Shown here in pieces: positions 45,124 through 55,500 of a stretch of DNA of 64,000 nucleotides. Source of the stretch: Siphonodentalium dalli. Lineage: Eukaryota; Mollusca; Scaphopoda; Gadilida; Siphonodentaliidae. The notes under the pieces were generated by a model that was not told the DNA's origin, made no database searches, and saw only the letters and a list, made by a program, of their open reading frames with translations. The first letter of the stretch is position 1, and the number at the start of each line of letters is the position of its first letter. A program made the position numbers and the translations under genes. The stretch lies in assembly GCA_032622095.1 (NCBI GenBank), contig CP136065.1, positions 209,352,151 through 209,416,150 of the forward strand, read 5' to 3'.

Positions 45124-47039
45124 CACTGACGAGTAGTTATCCCACAGGTCGTTTGCTAACCTCATTATCTTAAAATTTCCCTCCATAATTAGGGTTCTTT
45201 CTGCAATTTTAGTTATCTGTCGTCTGATTTTATCCCCATAACATCCCTCCAAATTAGTAATATATCATTCTAATGTATACTTTTTATCTGACTGGGAGAA
45301 TCCATTTAGTATAGAAATGGGTAACGCTGACTGATTCTTATGCTTACATAACGATTGGATCTTGCAATGCATGATGTTACCATACTCCTGTCTGAACATG
45401 CACTGTAATGGGCGTATCGAAACATGTTTTCCCATCGTGAGTGTTTCATCACAATTACTAACCGAGTTTCCATCCAGACAACCACGATTTAGAGTGGTAT
45501 ATTATTGCACAATGAATGCCAACGGATTCCATAGCACACAGGGTATGGCAATAGATTGGAGATGCCTATATGAGTCTAGTTATATTAACAGCGTACGCGA
45601 GGAATATAATCCATCAAATGACATCCGGGTGTATATATTGCGTCATATAGAGTGTGAACAATCGGTTGTATTCATTGCCGCCATTGATGCCGCGTTGTGT
45701 AATGGTTATTGAGTCAATCAAGAATAACATACACCCCGCATGGGATGTCGCGAGAAAATGTCACATGATCAATGCTCTCTTCAGCAAAAAGCAAAATTGC
45801 ATATTTACAATACTGTTCTATGAACCGCTGATATTCCTATTCACGTATCGTGACGGGCGTCAGTTGTAAGTGTGAGTGATGTGTATTACGAAACATGGTC
45901 TTGACCTGGATGGGGTCACGAGTCTTTAAATCATAATCACACTTCCAATTGCACATGAACATGTACCTAGAAAACGATGCTTTCCTGTGTGCTTTCCATT
46001 TTGATCCGCATGATTGAAGAATATGCATGGGGGTATCTATTTCGTTTGAAAACGGTGCTTTCCTGTGCGCTCCTTGATGACAATCGATGGCATGAATTGT
46101 CAGACCGAGCTTAATCATGTGTATATTTCCCCTTTACTTCTCTATCTTTCTCCCTCTATCTCTATCTTTTAATGTCTTACTTATCTCCAGTTATCTTACT
46201 AGTATCTCTTAAGCAGCATGACAGTCCTGTTGAGGGAGGAGGGTCGGATGGCACGGGTTGATTATTCATGTTTGTATATATGTATAAAGGTATGAGTATA
46301 TATTTAGTAGTTATTACTACGATAGGTTTATTCACTATCTTGTCCCTCTGCAGAACTGTCAAGCAGCATTCTTGTTATATTTATATATCTATATTTTTTA
46401 TATTTATACTATATGAATGTCACACTCTGTATTGTTCTTTTGTATATATGCTTATGCTCAATTGTCTACATTTTATCCATCTATTAGCCATTAAAAAATT
46501 ATCTATCTATCTGCCCCTAATGTACATCTACATGCTGTGTGGATACTGATCATTGATATCCTGTGCACCCACATTGTTGTAACTTGTATGTTGTTGTTTT
46601 CTATCTCTATCATGTGGGTAAATTACCGACTCACCCAATGAGCTTGTTTGCATAACACCCAGGTAGTCATAATTACACATATAATGGCTGGATGATCACC
46701 GTAGTAGAATGAAAGGAAACCGGTTTCGGTCATGATGTTCGCTGACTCGGAACCAGATTGTCGTCATCGATATGCCAAACACATTCAACGTTTCGTAAAT
46801 GCCGAATTTAACTCTCTAGTGTGAGTCCGAGCCTTCCCCTCACCATTCAGCCTCCATCATAGAACTGCGAGATACCATATTTCTTTATATGAGATAATTC
46901 ACTCCGAGTGTGGCACTTCTGAAGCCACACACAAGCTCGATGGCAATTGGGGACGGACTATGGTCAATCAAAGACAAAGTCGATATGTAAGTGAAGGACT
47001 AGAAGTATGGTTTAGCGCCATGACAGCCGTATTCAATAG
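45124..47039. other. No supported gene
   Basis: A 116-residue plus frame (45362-45712) has no recognised domain. A pyrimidine-rich tract lies at 46135-46175. No clear repeat. Confidence 0.4.
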
Positions 47040-47525
47040 TCCATACCTTTTGGGGGACCATAATGGAAATAAATGGTCTTAGGACTGTTTTCTTATGCTA
47101 TCCCCGGTGGTGTTTGGTCACCTGTTAGTGCCGGACAACTCCTTTACAGTTTCATACCCTGTATAAACGCCATACTCATGCTGGGCATTGGTCGACTGTG
47201 GTGTTTGGTTACCTGTTAGTGCCGGACAACTCCTTTACAGTCTCATACCCTGTATAAACGCCATATTCATGCTGGGCATTGGTCGACTGCGGAAGTGGTA
47301 ATGTACCATATGGTACATCACATCCTTCCGCATGTGACCTATGTCCAGTAGTACAACAAATAATTTGATATTCTATATCTTTAAAATTTCTGTTAATCTG
47401 TTACTTGTGACATGTATATCACATATATACCATGTATTCCTGTTTATTTGTATCTATACATGAAGGTTGTCCTACACCATTATGTGCCTTAGATACCATT
47501 AAAACGTATCTTACCTTATCTTATC
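47040..47525 (+). mobile_element. LINE-type 3' tail, copy C, with 91-bp duplication
   Basis: Shares CATAATGGAAATAAATGGTC and GTCACCTGTTAGTGCCGG with the copies at 15382 and 16195, and ends CATTAAAACGTATCTTACC then ATCTT repeats. A 91-bp segment starting GGTGTTTGGT is duplicated in tandem (47109-47199 and 47200-47290). The ATCTT tail indicates a target-primed insertion, so it is probably the 3' end of a non-LTR element or its SINE. Confidence 0.65.
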
Positions 47526-47611
47526 TTATTTTACGCTCTCGATACAAATGGAAATCATGAAACAACGAACGTAGCAGGTTTTACCATATAATCACATGAA
47601 ATGTTTGCGAA

Positions 47612-47800
47612 AGCCTTGTGCCAAAGCATTCTCTTATACATGTATATGCGAGTCTCCCATAGGGAGATTCACATATGTACGAGAATACATTGGCCTAACA
47701 ATATGTATCTTGACCTTGTAAGCCAGTGCACATATAAGAGAATGCACTGGCACAGGATCTTTAAAATTGCACAAGCGGAGCTCCCAGCATGAAGGCTTAA
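47612..47800 (+). mobile_element. Type-6 MITE with damaged hairpins
   Basis: The right end, reversed, reads TTAAGCCTTCATGCTGGG with TTAA at 47797-47800. Hairpin A (47619-47693) has an extra ACATGT insertion; hairpin B is reduced to a short palindrome (47724-47753). The left terminus is not recognisable. Confidence 0.7.
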
Positions 47801-47860
47801 CAAAGAGCAGAATTTAGTGTGAATATATTTCATTCCAATCCTAATAACATATGTACACAT

Positions 47861-48397
47861 TTAAAGATACGGGCGGCGTAAGATACGGGCGGCGTTGGTG
47901 ATGGGTATGTTGTTAAAATATTCAGCTTCGTCAAAAACCGCCATAAACAGAAAGAATAGTAAAACATAGACAGAATTTGTTCTTATTTCATTCAGAAATA
48001 TGGAATAAACAGTATGTTATTGTCAATTCCTTTGTTATGTAAACAAACGGAAAAAACGTTACAGAACATGGCTTTTGTTTCGATCCTGATATGGTAAACA
48101 TAAAGAGCGTTCTTTGTTACTGTTTTCCTTATATGGAAATAATAAAGAGCGTTTATACTATTTTGTGTGATTAACCAATAGAATTGCGCTATGTTATGTA
48201 AACAGAAGCAAAACTTCTGTAACACGAGAAGGTTCATGTTTACGTACACCATCGTACGTCTTGACGACAATATAATATTTACGCGCTGATTATGTTTGGA
48301 ATATGAACAAAACTATATATATTGTAATATTCCGTCCGTTGATGGCGATTTGAACAAATGTGAATATTTCTGCAACGAACGCCGCCTGTGCCTTTAA
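47861..48397 (-). mobile_element. Type-5 TTAA MITE, full length
   Basis: TTAA at 47861-47864 and 48394-48397. The left terminus TTAAAGATACGGGCGGCG is partly duplicated (GATACGGGCGGCGT twice); the right terminus, reversed, is TTAAAGGCACAGGCGGCG. It is 537 bp and matches 15667-16194 in reverse. Confidence 0.9.
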
Positions 48398-48510
48398 CAA
48401 AGTGTTGACAAAAATAATATAATAGAACAGATGGATTGATTGGAGAGTGGATTAAACAACAAGCCCAAGAGCTTTTGTTTAGTTTGCTCCCCTTTTGTCC
48501 CCCCCCCCTC

Positions 48511-48764
48511 CAAGCCTTGAAATATGGTGTCTGTCATTTGCAGAATGAGGTCCCCAGAGGGTGAATTTAGTGATGCTACCCCGCATAGCGGGCTAGCATC
48601 ACCAAATTCACCCTCTGGGGACCTCATTATGCTTACACTTCAGCAGAATGAGGCTCCCAGAGGGTGAATTTGGTGATGCTAGCCTGCTATGCGGTGTAGC
48701 ATCACTAAATTCACCCTCTGGGGACCTCATTCTGCAAATGACAGACACCATATTTCAAGGCTTG
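48511..48764. mobile_element. hAT-like foldback element, double hairpin
   Basis: Ends CAAGCCTTGAAATATGGTG and the inverse, as in the element at 44966. The body holds two hairpins in opposite orientation, each with GAGGTCCCCAGAGGGTG-like arms. Flanks CCCCCCTC and CCCCTCTC agree at 7 of 8 positions, compatible with a mutated 8-bp duplication. Non-coding. Confidence 0.88.
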
Positions 48765-48771
48765 CCCCTCT

Positions 48772-49816
48772 CCATTAGATGGCGAGTGGGGATCGGACGG
48801 GAAGGAATGGAAATATGATGATGTCGAGATAGAGGAAGATCAAGACAGTGGGGATATAGATTAGAGTGAGAGAGATGGAGAGAGAATGAGAGAAAGACGG
48901 TGTGGTAAAGTGAGGATGCAAATCCAATTGAAGCTGATTGGATAAGTACGAGCAGAATTACGTCCATCATTGGATAATGTATGCGTATCCTCCATCAACA
49001 GAGAGACAATATTGTTGAATGCAAATTTTACAACCCTTGTTCACCATTCGATAGATAAACGAAGCGATAGGAAACGTTGATTAAAGGTGCCCGATTCGAT
49101 TCAACACCAATTAATTCAGAATTTCCAAAACCAATTTTTCGGTTACCAGGCAAATTAAACTGAAATATACACTTGCTATCACCCTATGATTCGTATCACT
49201 CAGGCATCGCGAAAGTCGACAAAATCACCCACAACCAATGCGACGAATACGATCACAAAAGCTCATAATTGAGAACGCTCTTTCCTGATGCTTTTTATAA
49301 GAGGGGTCCTGGAATCGGTCAGCAAAATCAATAGCTGAAAATCAAAACGTGTTAAAAATTCCTCTCTTTAAAATCGATATCTGGTCACCAAAATCTCAAA
49401 TTTTAATGGGCATATGGACCGATTTCTAATTATTTGCTGGTATAGAAGACGTACATATGTTGATGTTGTTGTGTCAAATCGGACATGGCATATTTAAATG
49501 GCGAATACAAAAAATTCTATTAAATTGAGTAAAGTGTGTGCCCGATATTGAATTGTTTTCGGACTTTTTTTGTCAATCACTCAAACATTCGTGAATATTT
49601 TCGCAGCGGAATAAACCCTGTCCGATTTGGCACCATAAAACCATCATAACTTCTACATGTTCTATAACAACATGATTAGATTGGAACCAATAGATCAATA
49701 ACAGGAGGTTTTGATGGTCAGATATCGACTTTTAAGAGGAAGTTTCAACACGTTTTGCAGTTTTGTCCGATTAGCAAAAATTCCTATATATGGTCGCCTT
49801 TTATAAATAAGGGTTA
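48772..49816. other. No recognised feature
   Basis: No gene or clear repeat seen, apart from an AG-rich stretch near 48830-48900. Confidence 0.4.
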
Positions 49817-49895
49817 GAGCACAAGAATGGTTCTTTACCAGAATAAATTGAGTCGAAGACGAGATTTGTTCTGGTAAAGAAGTATTCGCGTGCTC
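49817..49895. repeat. Hairpin with 32-bp arms
   Basis: GAGCACAAGAATGGTTCTTT (49817 on) pairs with the inverse ending at 49895, with three or four mismatches. The loop is about 15 bp. Confidence 0.85.
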
Positions 49896-50882
49896 TGATC
49901 GACTTAGAGCACAATTGATCCCACATAATGCAATCAACTGGAAATGCGCCATTGAGCGTGTTTTGACCACGATGCACAATACGTGCGCTGACCGCGATTG
50001 GACATAATAGCTGGTTAGCCACGCCCAACAACGTGATTAACATGCACTGATCTCCGTTGAATGTGAATAGATATATCCGAAACAGTACGGACTGGTCCCA
50101 CTTTAAAGCACCCGTGCGATTTGTCTGTTATGAGTTGCGTGTGCCTAACAATGGGATAATCACTGAACTATTCCTTCGCCAGCCTTGAGAATTGGTGTGC
50201 TTTACCAAAAATCAGGGAACGATTGTATACATGGGGTTGTGCTATAAAGAGCTTTATAAAGACAGTCCATGGTTCTGTCACCCAATACAGCGTTCATAAT
50301 CATGATGAGCTTTCGTTTTCGTTTTCGTTATTAGATTTATTACATGTAGTTTGTGGATTTTCGAGATGCCTGTGTGATAATGAAAGTTATTTAGTCAGTA
50401 AAATTGTCGCAAATAAAACAACTCAGCACAACTTGGCCTTAAGTCTTCTCGGTCCACAACAGTTTGGAATATCGGTTGGCTGTTTTGGACCGAGTCCCAT
50501 TCGTTACTCTTCTATAATATACGTTTCGCCCATAATCGTGGGCGGGAGTTATCTTGCTTGTATGTCTTCGGATTAGGTCAAATGGAATCTTTGCGAATAT
50601 GAATTTCCACCTTGTAACCAAGGATATGGCGCCACAATCAAAAGGATGTTAACGCAAAACTTCGCTGCATGATAAATGCCGTTAATTATAATTCCTGGAC
50701 ATGAAATATACACAAGGTAACTACAGAACTGACAGAAATGATTTACTAAATGGTCACAGCAGGAAATTAAATTGAAACATCAAACACAGACGAGGTGAGG
50801 AATATTGCACAAATGTGTCGCCTAACTGCGTGACAAACAGAAGACGCCGTTAGCAACTATGATAGTTTGCAGTGTCAAGTTT
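49896..50882. other. No recognised feature
   Basis: A 117-residue plus frame (50223-50576) carries no known domain. Nothing else supported. Confidence 0.4.
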
Positions 50883-52099
50883 ATTACTTGCGCCAGTCCA
50901 TGCTGGACGCAAGTAATGTTTTCGATCCGGATCTTTGTCTGTTTATTTGTCCTTCCGCGAATATGTTACGTCATACCGGAAGTACATACTGTAAATAATG
51001 CACACGCTAATATGAGATGATTGCATCAATTGTAATTTAAATCCACATATATTCTTAATTTGCATCGTTATCTGGTTTTATTTTGATAATAAATCGTTCA
51101 TAAATGAACAATTTTGAATGATATCTTCCTGGAAACCGATCAAGACGCCATGACGTCACGACGCACATAAGGACGTCACGAGCTACATGGTCGCGCAAAA
51201 CACCAGACATGACTGCGTCGATGTCCAGACAGCTTAGACTCGTATTACACGGACTGGCTAAACCATTCCATCTGCCAACAACTTCGTGTTTTATTATTAT
51301 AAATATATATATATTGCATGGAAACAAAAGTGGGCAATAGTACTGCCCATTAGAAGTCTATTTTATGTAACTTGAAACTCGAAGAAATGAGTTAAGATCA
51401 AGTATAAAAAAAAGCGTGCGGAATCTTTTTTTTTTTTTTTCGCAGAGACAGTGAGGTGCCAACTGCCAACATATTTCTTGAAAGTTCAAAACATTTTCGA
51501 AAGATCCTGGTGCATATAAATCGTGTCCGGCCAAACAGTCGAGCGCGTGGTTCAATTGAAAAACAATTGCACTGAAAAATGTGAATGTGCACAGAAACAT
51601 GGATTATTAAAATGCCTTATTAATTAACTGGGGAAACAAGCTTTCTCATTCTCAACGCAATATATAGGCATTTTGATGGTATGTTCCCGAAGATTGTAGA
51701 TCAGTTGCTAATGAGGGAACGTTCCCATTGACACAATGTTAATCAAAGACTAGCCAATGGTCGCGTGTCTTTTATTTAATTGTGTCGGTATTTGTAATTA
51801 TGTGATTCTCGTCAAACTAGTAATTTAACCCAATAGGTATATAATATAGCATCATCGGCAACCAATCATTTTCACACCCTTTCTATAAATATGTCGAACA
51901 ACTCGTACGTATCACTGTCCGCACACACAACTATTTCTGCGATGGGTGAACTGAGATTTGATATCTAGAGTCTTGTTATCGATCTCTCAAACGAGAGGCC
52001 AGCACCCGTGGTTCAAACTGTTGTTGGTAAGACGCCACAAAACATGCCAAATGTGTGATGGGCGCAAGTATAGGCAGCTCCAGAGAGTGCATTCTAGTT
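50883..52099 (+). mobile_element. 1.2-kb dispersed repeat, copy 2
   Basis: Same palindromic start (50883-50917) and same end as copy 1. It has a T-rich insertion near 51425-51440 and lacks about 59 bp near 51916. The conserved minus frame is at 51055-51327. The LINE ORF1-like sequence follows about 155 bp after its end. Confidence 0.88.
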
Positions 52100-52254
52100 T
52101 AATACTCGAATCGAGTGACCGTATATCAGATGACTGGGACAAGAACACGGATGGCAGTTTGCAAAAAAAGCCGTGAGTATTGAACAAGATTGACATGAAT
52201 ATATGAACATGTGTGAACAACTCGTATCATACTTCAAAAGTATAAATAACATTA

Positions 52255-53253
52255 ATGGATTCAATAAAGATATCTGCAAAGGAACAGAAACAAAACAAGG
52301 AAGAGCCTCTTCCTTATTTTGTTTCTGTTCCTTTGCAGATATCTTCATTGAAGAGCGAGGAAAAATGGATAAACGAAACAAAAATGGACATAACCATATC
52401 TAAATTAATAACGGACGGGCTTTACAATCTGGAGGAGACCATAAACAAAATAATCGACGTTCGGTTTGATGTGTTTGAGAAAAAAAACGCACGGCAACAC
52501 ACAAGGATGAAAAGCAATTGAGGAAAATTGAAAATTCGACTCAAAGAACAGAGAAGAGACTCTCAAAAAGTGAAGACATGTTAGATATAATTAGATTGGA
52601 GACGGACAATACAGTGGAATCTCTAATGCGGAAAACTAAAAACCAAGTCAAAGATCTCGAAGGGAAACAGGACAAAATAACTGAAAGTTACCTCAAACAA
52701 ATGAACAACAAGCAAACTAATTTATTGGAAGAACAGCGAGTCAAAGCAGAGAAAACCCAATCAAATCCTGAAGAAGAAATCAATAAACTGAACAAAAATA
52801 TCAAAACATATATCGAAGAACAGCAAATGAAAGAAGACAGAAAACAACGAAATATGGTTGTAGTCAACATACTCGAAAGTGGTGCAACTGACGCAAACAC
52901 GACAAGAGACCACGATTGGTGAACGATCAAGCGATTTGTAAAAGAAATGACATATTATAACGGAGAGGGCATTGAAAGAATTGGCAACAGAATTGAGAAC
53001 AAGAATAGACATGTACACATTACAACAAGTTATGTAACCACAGGAAACAACATGATTCAAACGGCAATAAAATAACAAGAATAACAAAGCCACTGCACGC
53101 AAAGAAAAAAAAATCTATTTTAATAGAGAGCTGACAAACGATGAACTACTGTCGGAGCAGTTTACACTTCGATCGGATTTAAACATGAAAAGAGAAACAT
53201 TTCCAGAATGGAAGTTCCGCATCGAAGGGAAAAGGATAGTGCAGATATACTAA
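52255..53253 (+). pseudogene. LINE ORF1-like coiled-coil protein, broken
   Basis: Plus strand. The first piece (52255-52521) holds LITDGLYNLEETINKIIDVR. A one-base shift near 52515 leads to a long charged helix rich in K/E/Q (52518-52845: ENSTQRTEKRLSKSE, NQVKDLEGKQDKITES, SNPEEEINKLNKNIK), typical of a coiled coil. Then comes RKQRNMVVVNILESGA, like the first strand of an L1-type ORF1 RRM, and an in-frame TGA at 52920-52922. The frame continues with IKRFVKEMTYYNGEGIERIG and HVHITT. Another shift near 53100 gives FNRELTNDELLSEQFTLRSD and WKFRIEGKRIVQIY, like the 'iyin.dLT.eer...lr' and 'v..R.GKIv' end of L1-like ORF1 C-terminal domains, stopping at 53251-53253. Coiled coil, RRM and CTD in that order suit a LINE ORF1 RNA chaperone. 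No ORF2 follows. An 89-bp palindrome sits at its start. Confidence 0.75.
52262..52350. repeat. 89-bp near-perfect palindrome inside ORF1
   Basis: The arms 52262-52305 and 52307-52350 differ at only a few positions, around a single central base (GGAAGAG-C-CTCTTCC). AAGATATCTGCAAAGGAACA lies in the left arm and its inverse in the right. The loop is effectively absent. Confidence 0.95.
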
Positions 53254-53400
53254 ACGTGAAGTGCTTATGACTCATGTTTTATAAATGAGTACTTTTGACA
53301 TTTTATTTAGATTGTGACAATTATATATTTTATTAGCTTGTAACAGGGGACAAAGAGTCAGTGCGACTCGTTCATGTATAAATATGATGATGATAGAGAA

Positions 53401-53887
53401 TGTGCTGTACGACCGGCCAATTCACTTCCAGTCGTAAGTCGGGATTTTTTTTATCATGTGCCAATGCATTCTCTTATATATGCGAGTCGACCATAGGTCG
53501 CCTCGCATATATAAGAGAATGCATTGGCCTAACAATTTTTTATAATATTTTTAAAATAAATGTTTCTTACAATTTTTAGGACATAAAATAAAAAACATCC
53601 ATTACCCTGCAGGGAACCCCACACATATATAGAAGCATATATGTTTGTCTGGGGCTCTGTATGGGTGAAATTATAAAATTGTTAAGAATACAAGAAAAAA
53701 TTATTAAAATTGTAAAAAAATTTAAAGAATACAAGAACAAATTATTAAAATTGTAAAAAATTGTTAGGCCAATGCATTCTCTTATATATGCGAGGCGACC
53801 TATGGTCGACTCGCATATATAAGAGAATGCATTGGCACAGGGTAACAATATCCCGACTTACGACTGGATTTGATATGGCGGGTCACA
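53401..53887 (+). mobile_element. Type-3 MITE with hairpin pair, altered left end
   Basis: The right end is the inverse of TGTGACCCGCCATATCAA, followed by TA. The left end instead reads TGTGCTGTACGACCGGCC before joining CCAGTCGTAAGTCGGG. The word CTGTACGACCGGCCAATTCA is repeated just outside the right end (about 53905-53925). Hairpins at 53460-53528 and 53768-53836; the spacer partly repeats ATTATTAAAATTGTAAAA. Confidence 0.85.
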
Positions 53888-54344
53888 TATAACTGTACTG
53901 TACTGTACGACCGGCCAATTCACTTCAAAATCCAATCTGATAACGCACATACAAAGAGTCAGAGTTAACACAGTAGTCAACGTTCATTATACAACCATCA
54001 AACGTACAACTTATTTATTGAAAGCAGTGTAGTCCGGTCTCTTGAGCTACGATTTACGACCAAGGAAACGAGAATAAAACGTGAATACGATAAACGTGAC
54101 AGCGGGGCGCATCATCTGTACTGACGGGTCATCAGTTATCGCAAAGGCATCAAATCACCAAGATTACAACAGGTTGCATTTATTATGCTCTCGGGGATCC
54201 AAACGGATACAGGTCATTGCTCTGTATTGTGGAATCGGGTTAGATTATCTAGCACAAACCGTGAACTTGTGTTTTAATGAACATTTTGCTTTGCTAGCAA
54301 CAAGAAAGTAAACATGAATTACCATTGACTCTATTATCACCAGT
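53888..54344. other. No supported gene
   Basis: A 76-residue plus frame (54081-54311) lacks a recognised domain. Nothing else seen. Confidence 0.35.
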
Positions 54345-54961
54345 TTGGTTATTTTTTTTACTTTAAACATATTTTAATGTATCTAGAAAGATAATATACA
54401 TTGGGATCGGGACACAAGTTACAAAACTTACAACTTGCCCCTCTCCTGATACAATCATGGAACATTCATAAATATACATAGCATATATAGCACAAAGTGC
54501 TTATAACGAGTAATGCTGAGTGTGTGTGCTGCGGATGTCGGGTTTTCATATGTATTCCAAGCTCAGTTATGAAGAAATGCCTAGAATTCAGTGAGTTTGA
54601 AAGATGAATGACGAAATTTACCATGATATCATACATGGGTTTGTTCAAAACGTTTTGTTTTAGCCATGAAAGATTGAGTAATGCGAAAAAGAGAAGTGTT
54701 CTTGTGGTTTGATATACCTTTAACCCTATATAAGAAACGATTTGCTTCTATTGATTGAAAGCCATTAATACTTAGGTTTCGATAAAAGCCAATACTCTTA
54801 TCTATAAATAAATGGCATACATGAAAATAGTGATTGGCATCTTCAATATCTAAGTTACAGGAACATATGGGCGAATCGGATATGTGATTATCTAACGTAT
54901 CCGAACGGAGATCACTACAATGATTCTTTCTACAAATAGATTTCAGTAAACTCATTATCAA
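54345..54961 (-). pseudogene. LINE ORF2 C-terminal zinc box and 3' UTR
   Basis: The minus frame 54961-54629 (110 residues) reads SICRKNHCSDLRSDTLDNHI, then CSCNLDIEDANHYFHVC (a CxC...H...C box, about residues 33-49), and ends FMAKTKRFEQTHV. A 3' UTR to about 54345 contains GAGAGGGGCAAGTTGT and TCCCGATCCCAATG, also seen in the 3' ends at 38109 and 57829. The zinc box near the ORF2 C-terminus and the shared tail place it in the same LINE family. The copy is 5'-truncated, with no catalytic residues left. Confidence 0.75.
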
Positions 54962-55066
54962 ACGTCAAGTAACATTTTAATGTTATACTTTCGATCTGCT
55001 AATTGAATTAATTGAATCATTGCATCATGTAACCTGAGCAAAATAGCTGTGTTATAGGCATAACGA

Positions 55067-55500
55067 TTAACCCTTTACCCAACAGAACGGCCCTGTCCCA
55101 ATGCATTCTCTTATATATGCGAGTCGACCATAGGTCGCCTCGCATATATAAGAGAATGCATTGGCTTAACACATATTAAAAATGATAAAATTGTCAAAGA
55201 ATGTAGAAAAATATTATAAAAATTGTAAAAAAAATGTAAGAAAAAATGGTAAAAAGTGTTAAAAAAAGATTTTTTTAGGCCAATGCATTCTCTTATATAT
55301 GCGAGGCGACCTATGGTCGACTCGCATATATAAGAGAATGCATTGGCACAGGGCATAACTGTAACCATCACGATGTGGTCAATGAACCGGTTCCAATGAT
55401 ATCCATATGTGTATGGTGTTATTGAGACAGACCGAAGATATTTTAGGCTGTTGAAGCTTTATTTGGGCGTTTTTGGCCGTTTTGTTGGGTAAAGGGTTAA
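55067..55500 (+). mobile_element. Type-1 TTAA MITE with hairpin pair, longest copy
   Basis: Complete TTAACCCTTTACCCAACA ends with TTAA at 55067-55070 and 55497-55500. It is 434 bp; the extra length over the copy at 31381 is in the spacer, which repeats TGTAAAAA-type words. Hairpins at 55097-55165 and 55279-55347. Confidence 0.94.

Noticed and set aside
45362-45712. 116-residue plus frame
   Set aside because: No recognisable domain and no exon signals that I could defend.
1475-55500. Short frames inside MITEs (for example residues like ANAFSYICESTIGRLAYIREC)
   Set aside because: They recur wherever the hairpin pair occurs and are by-products of the hairpin sequence.
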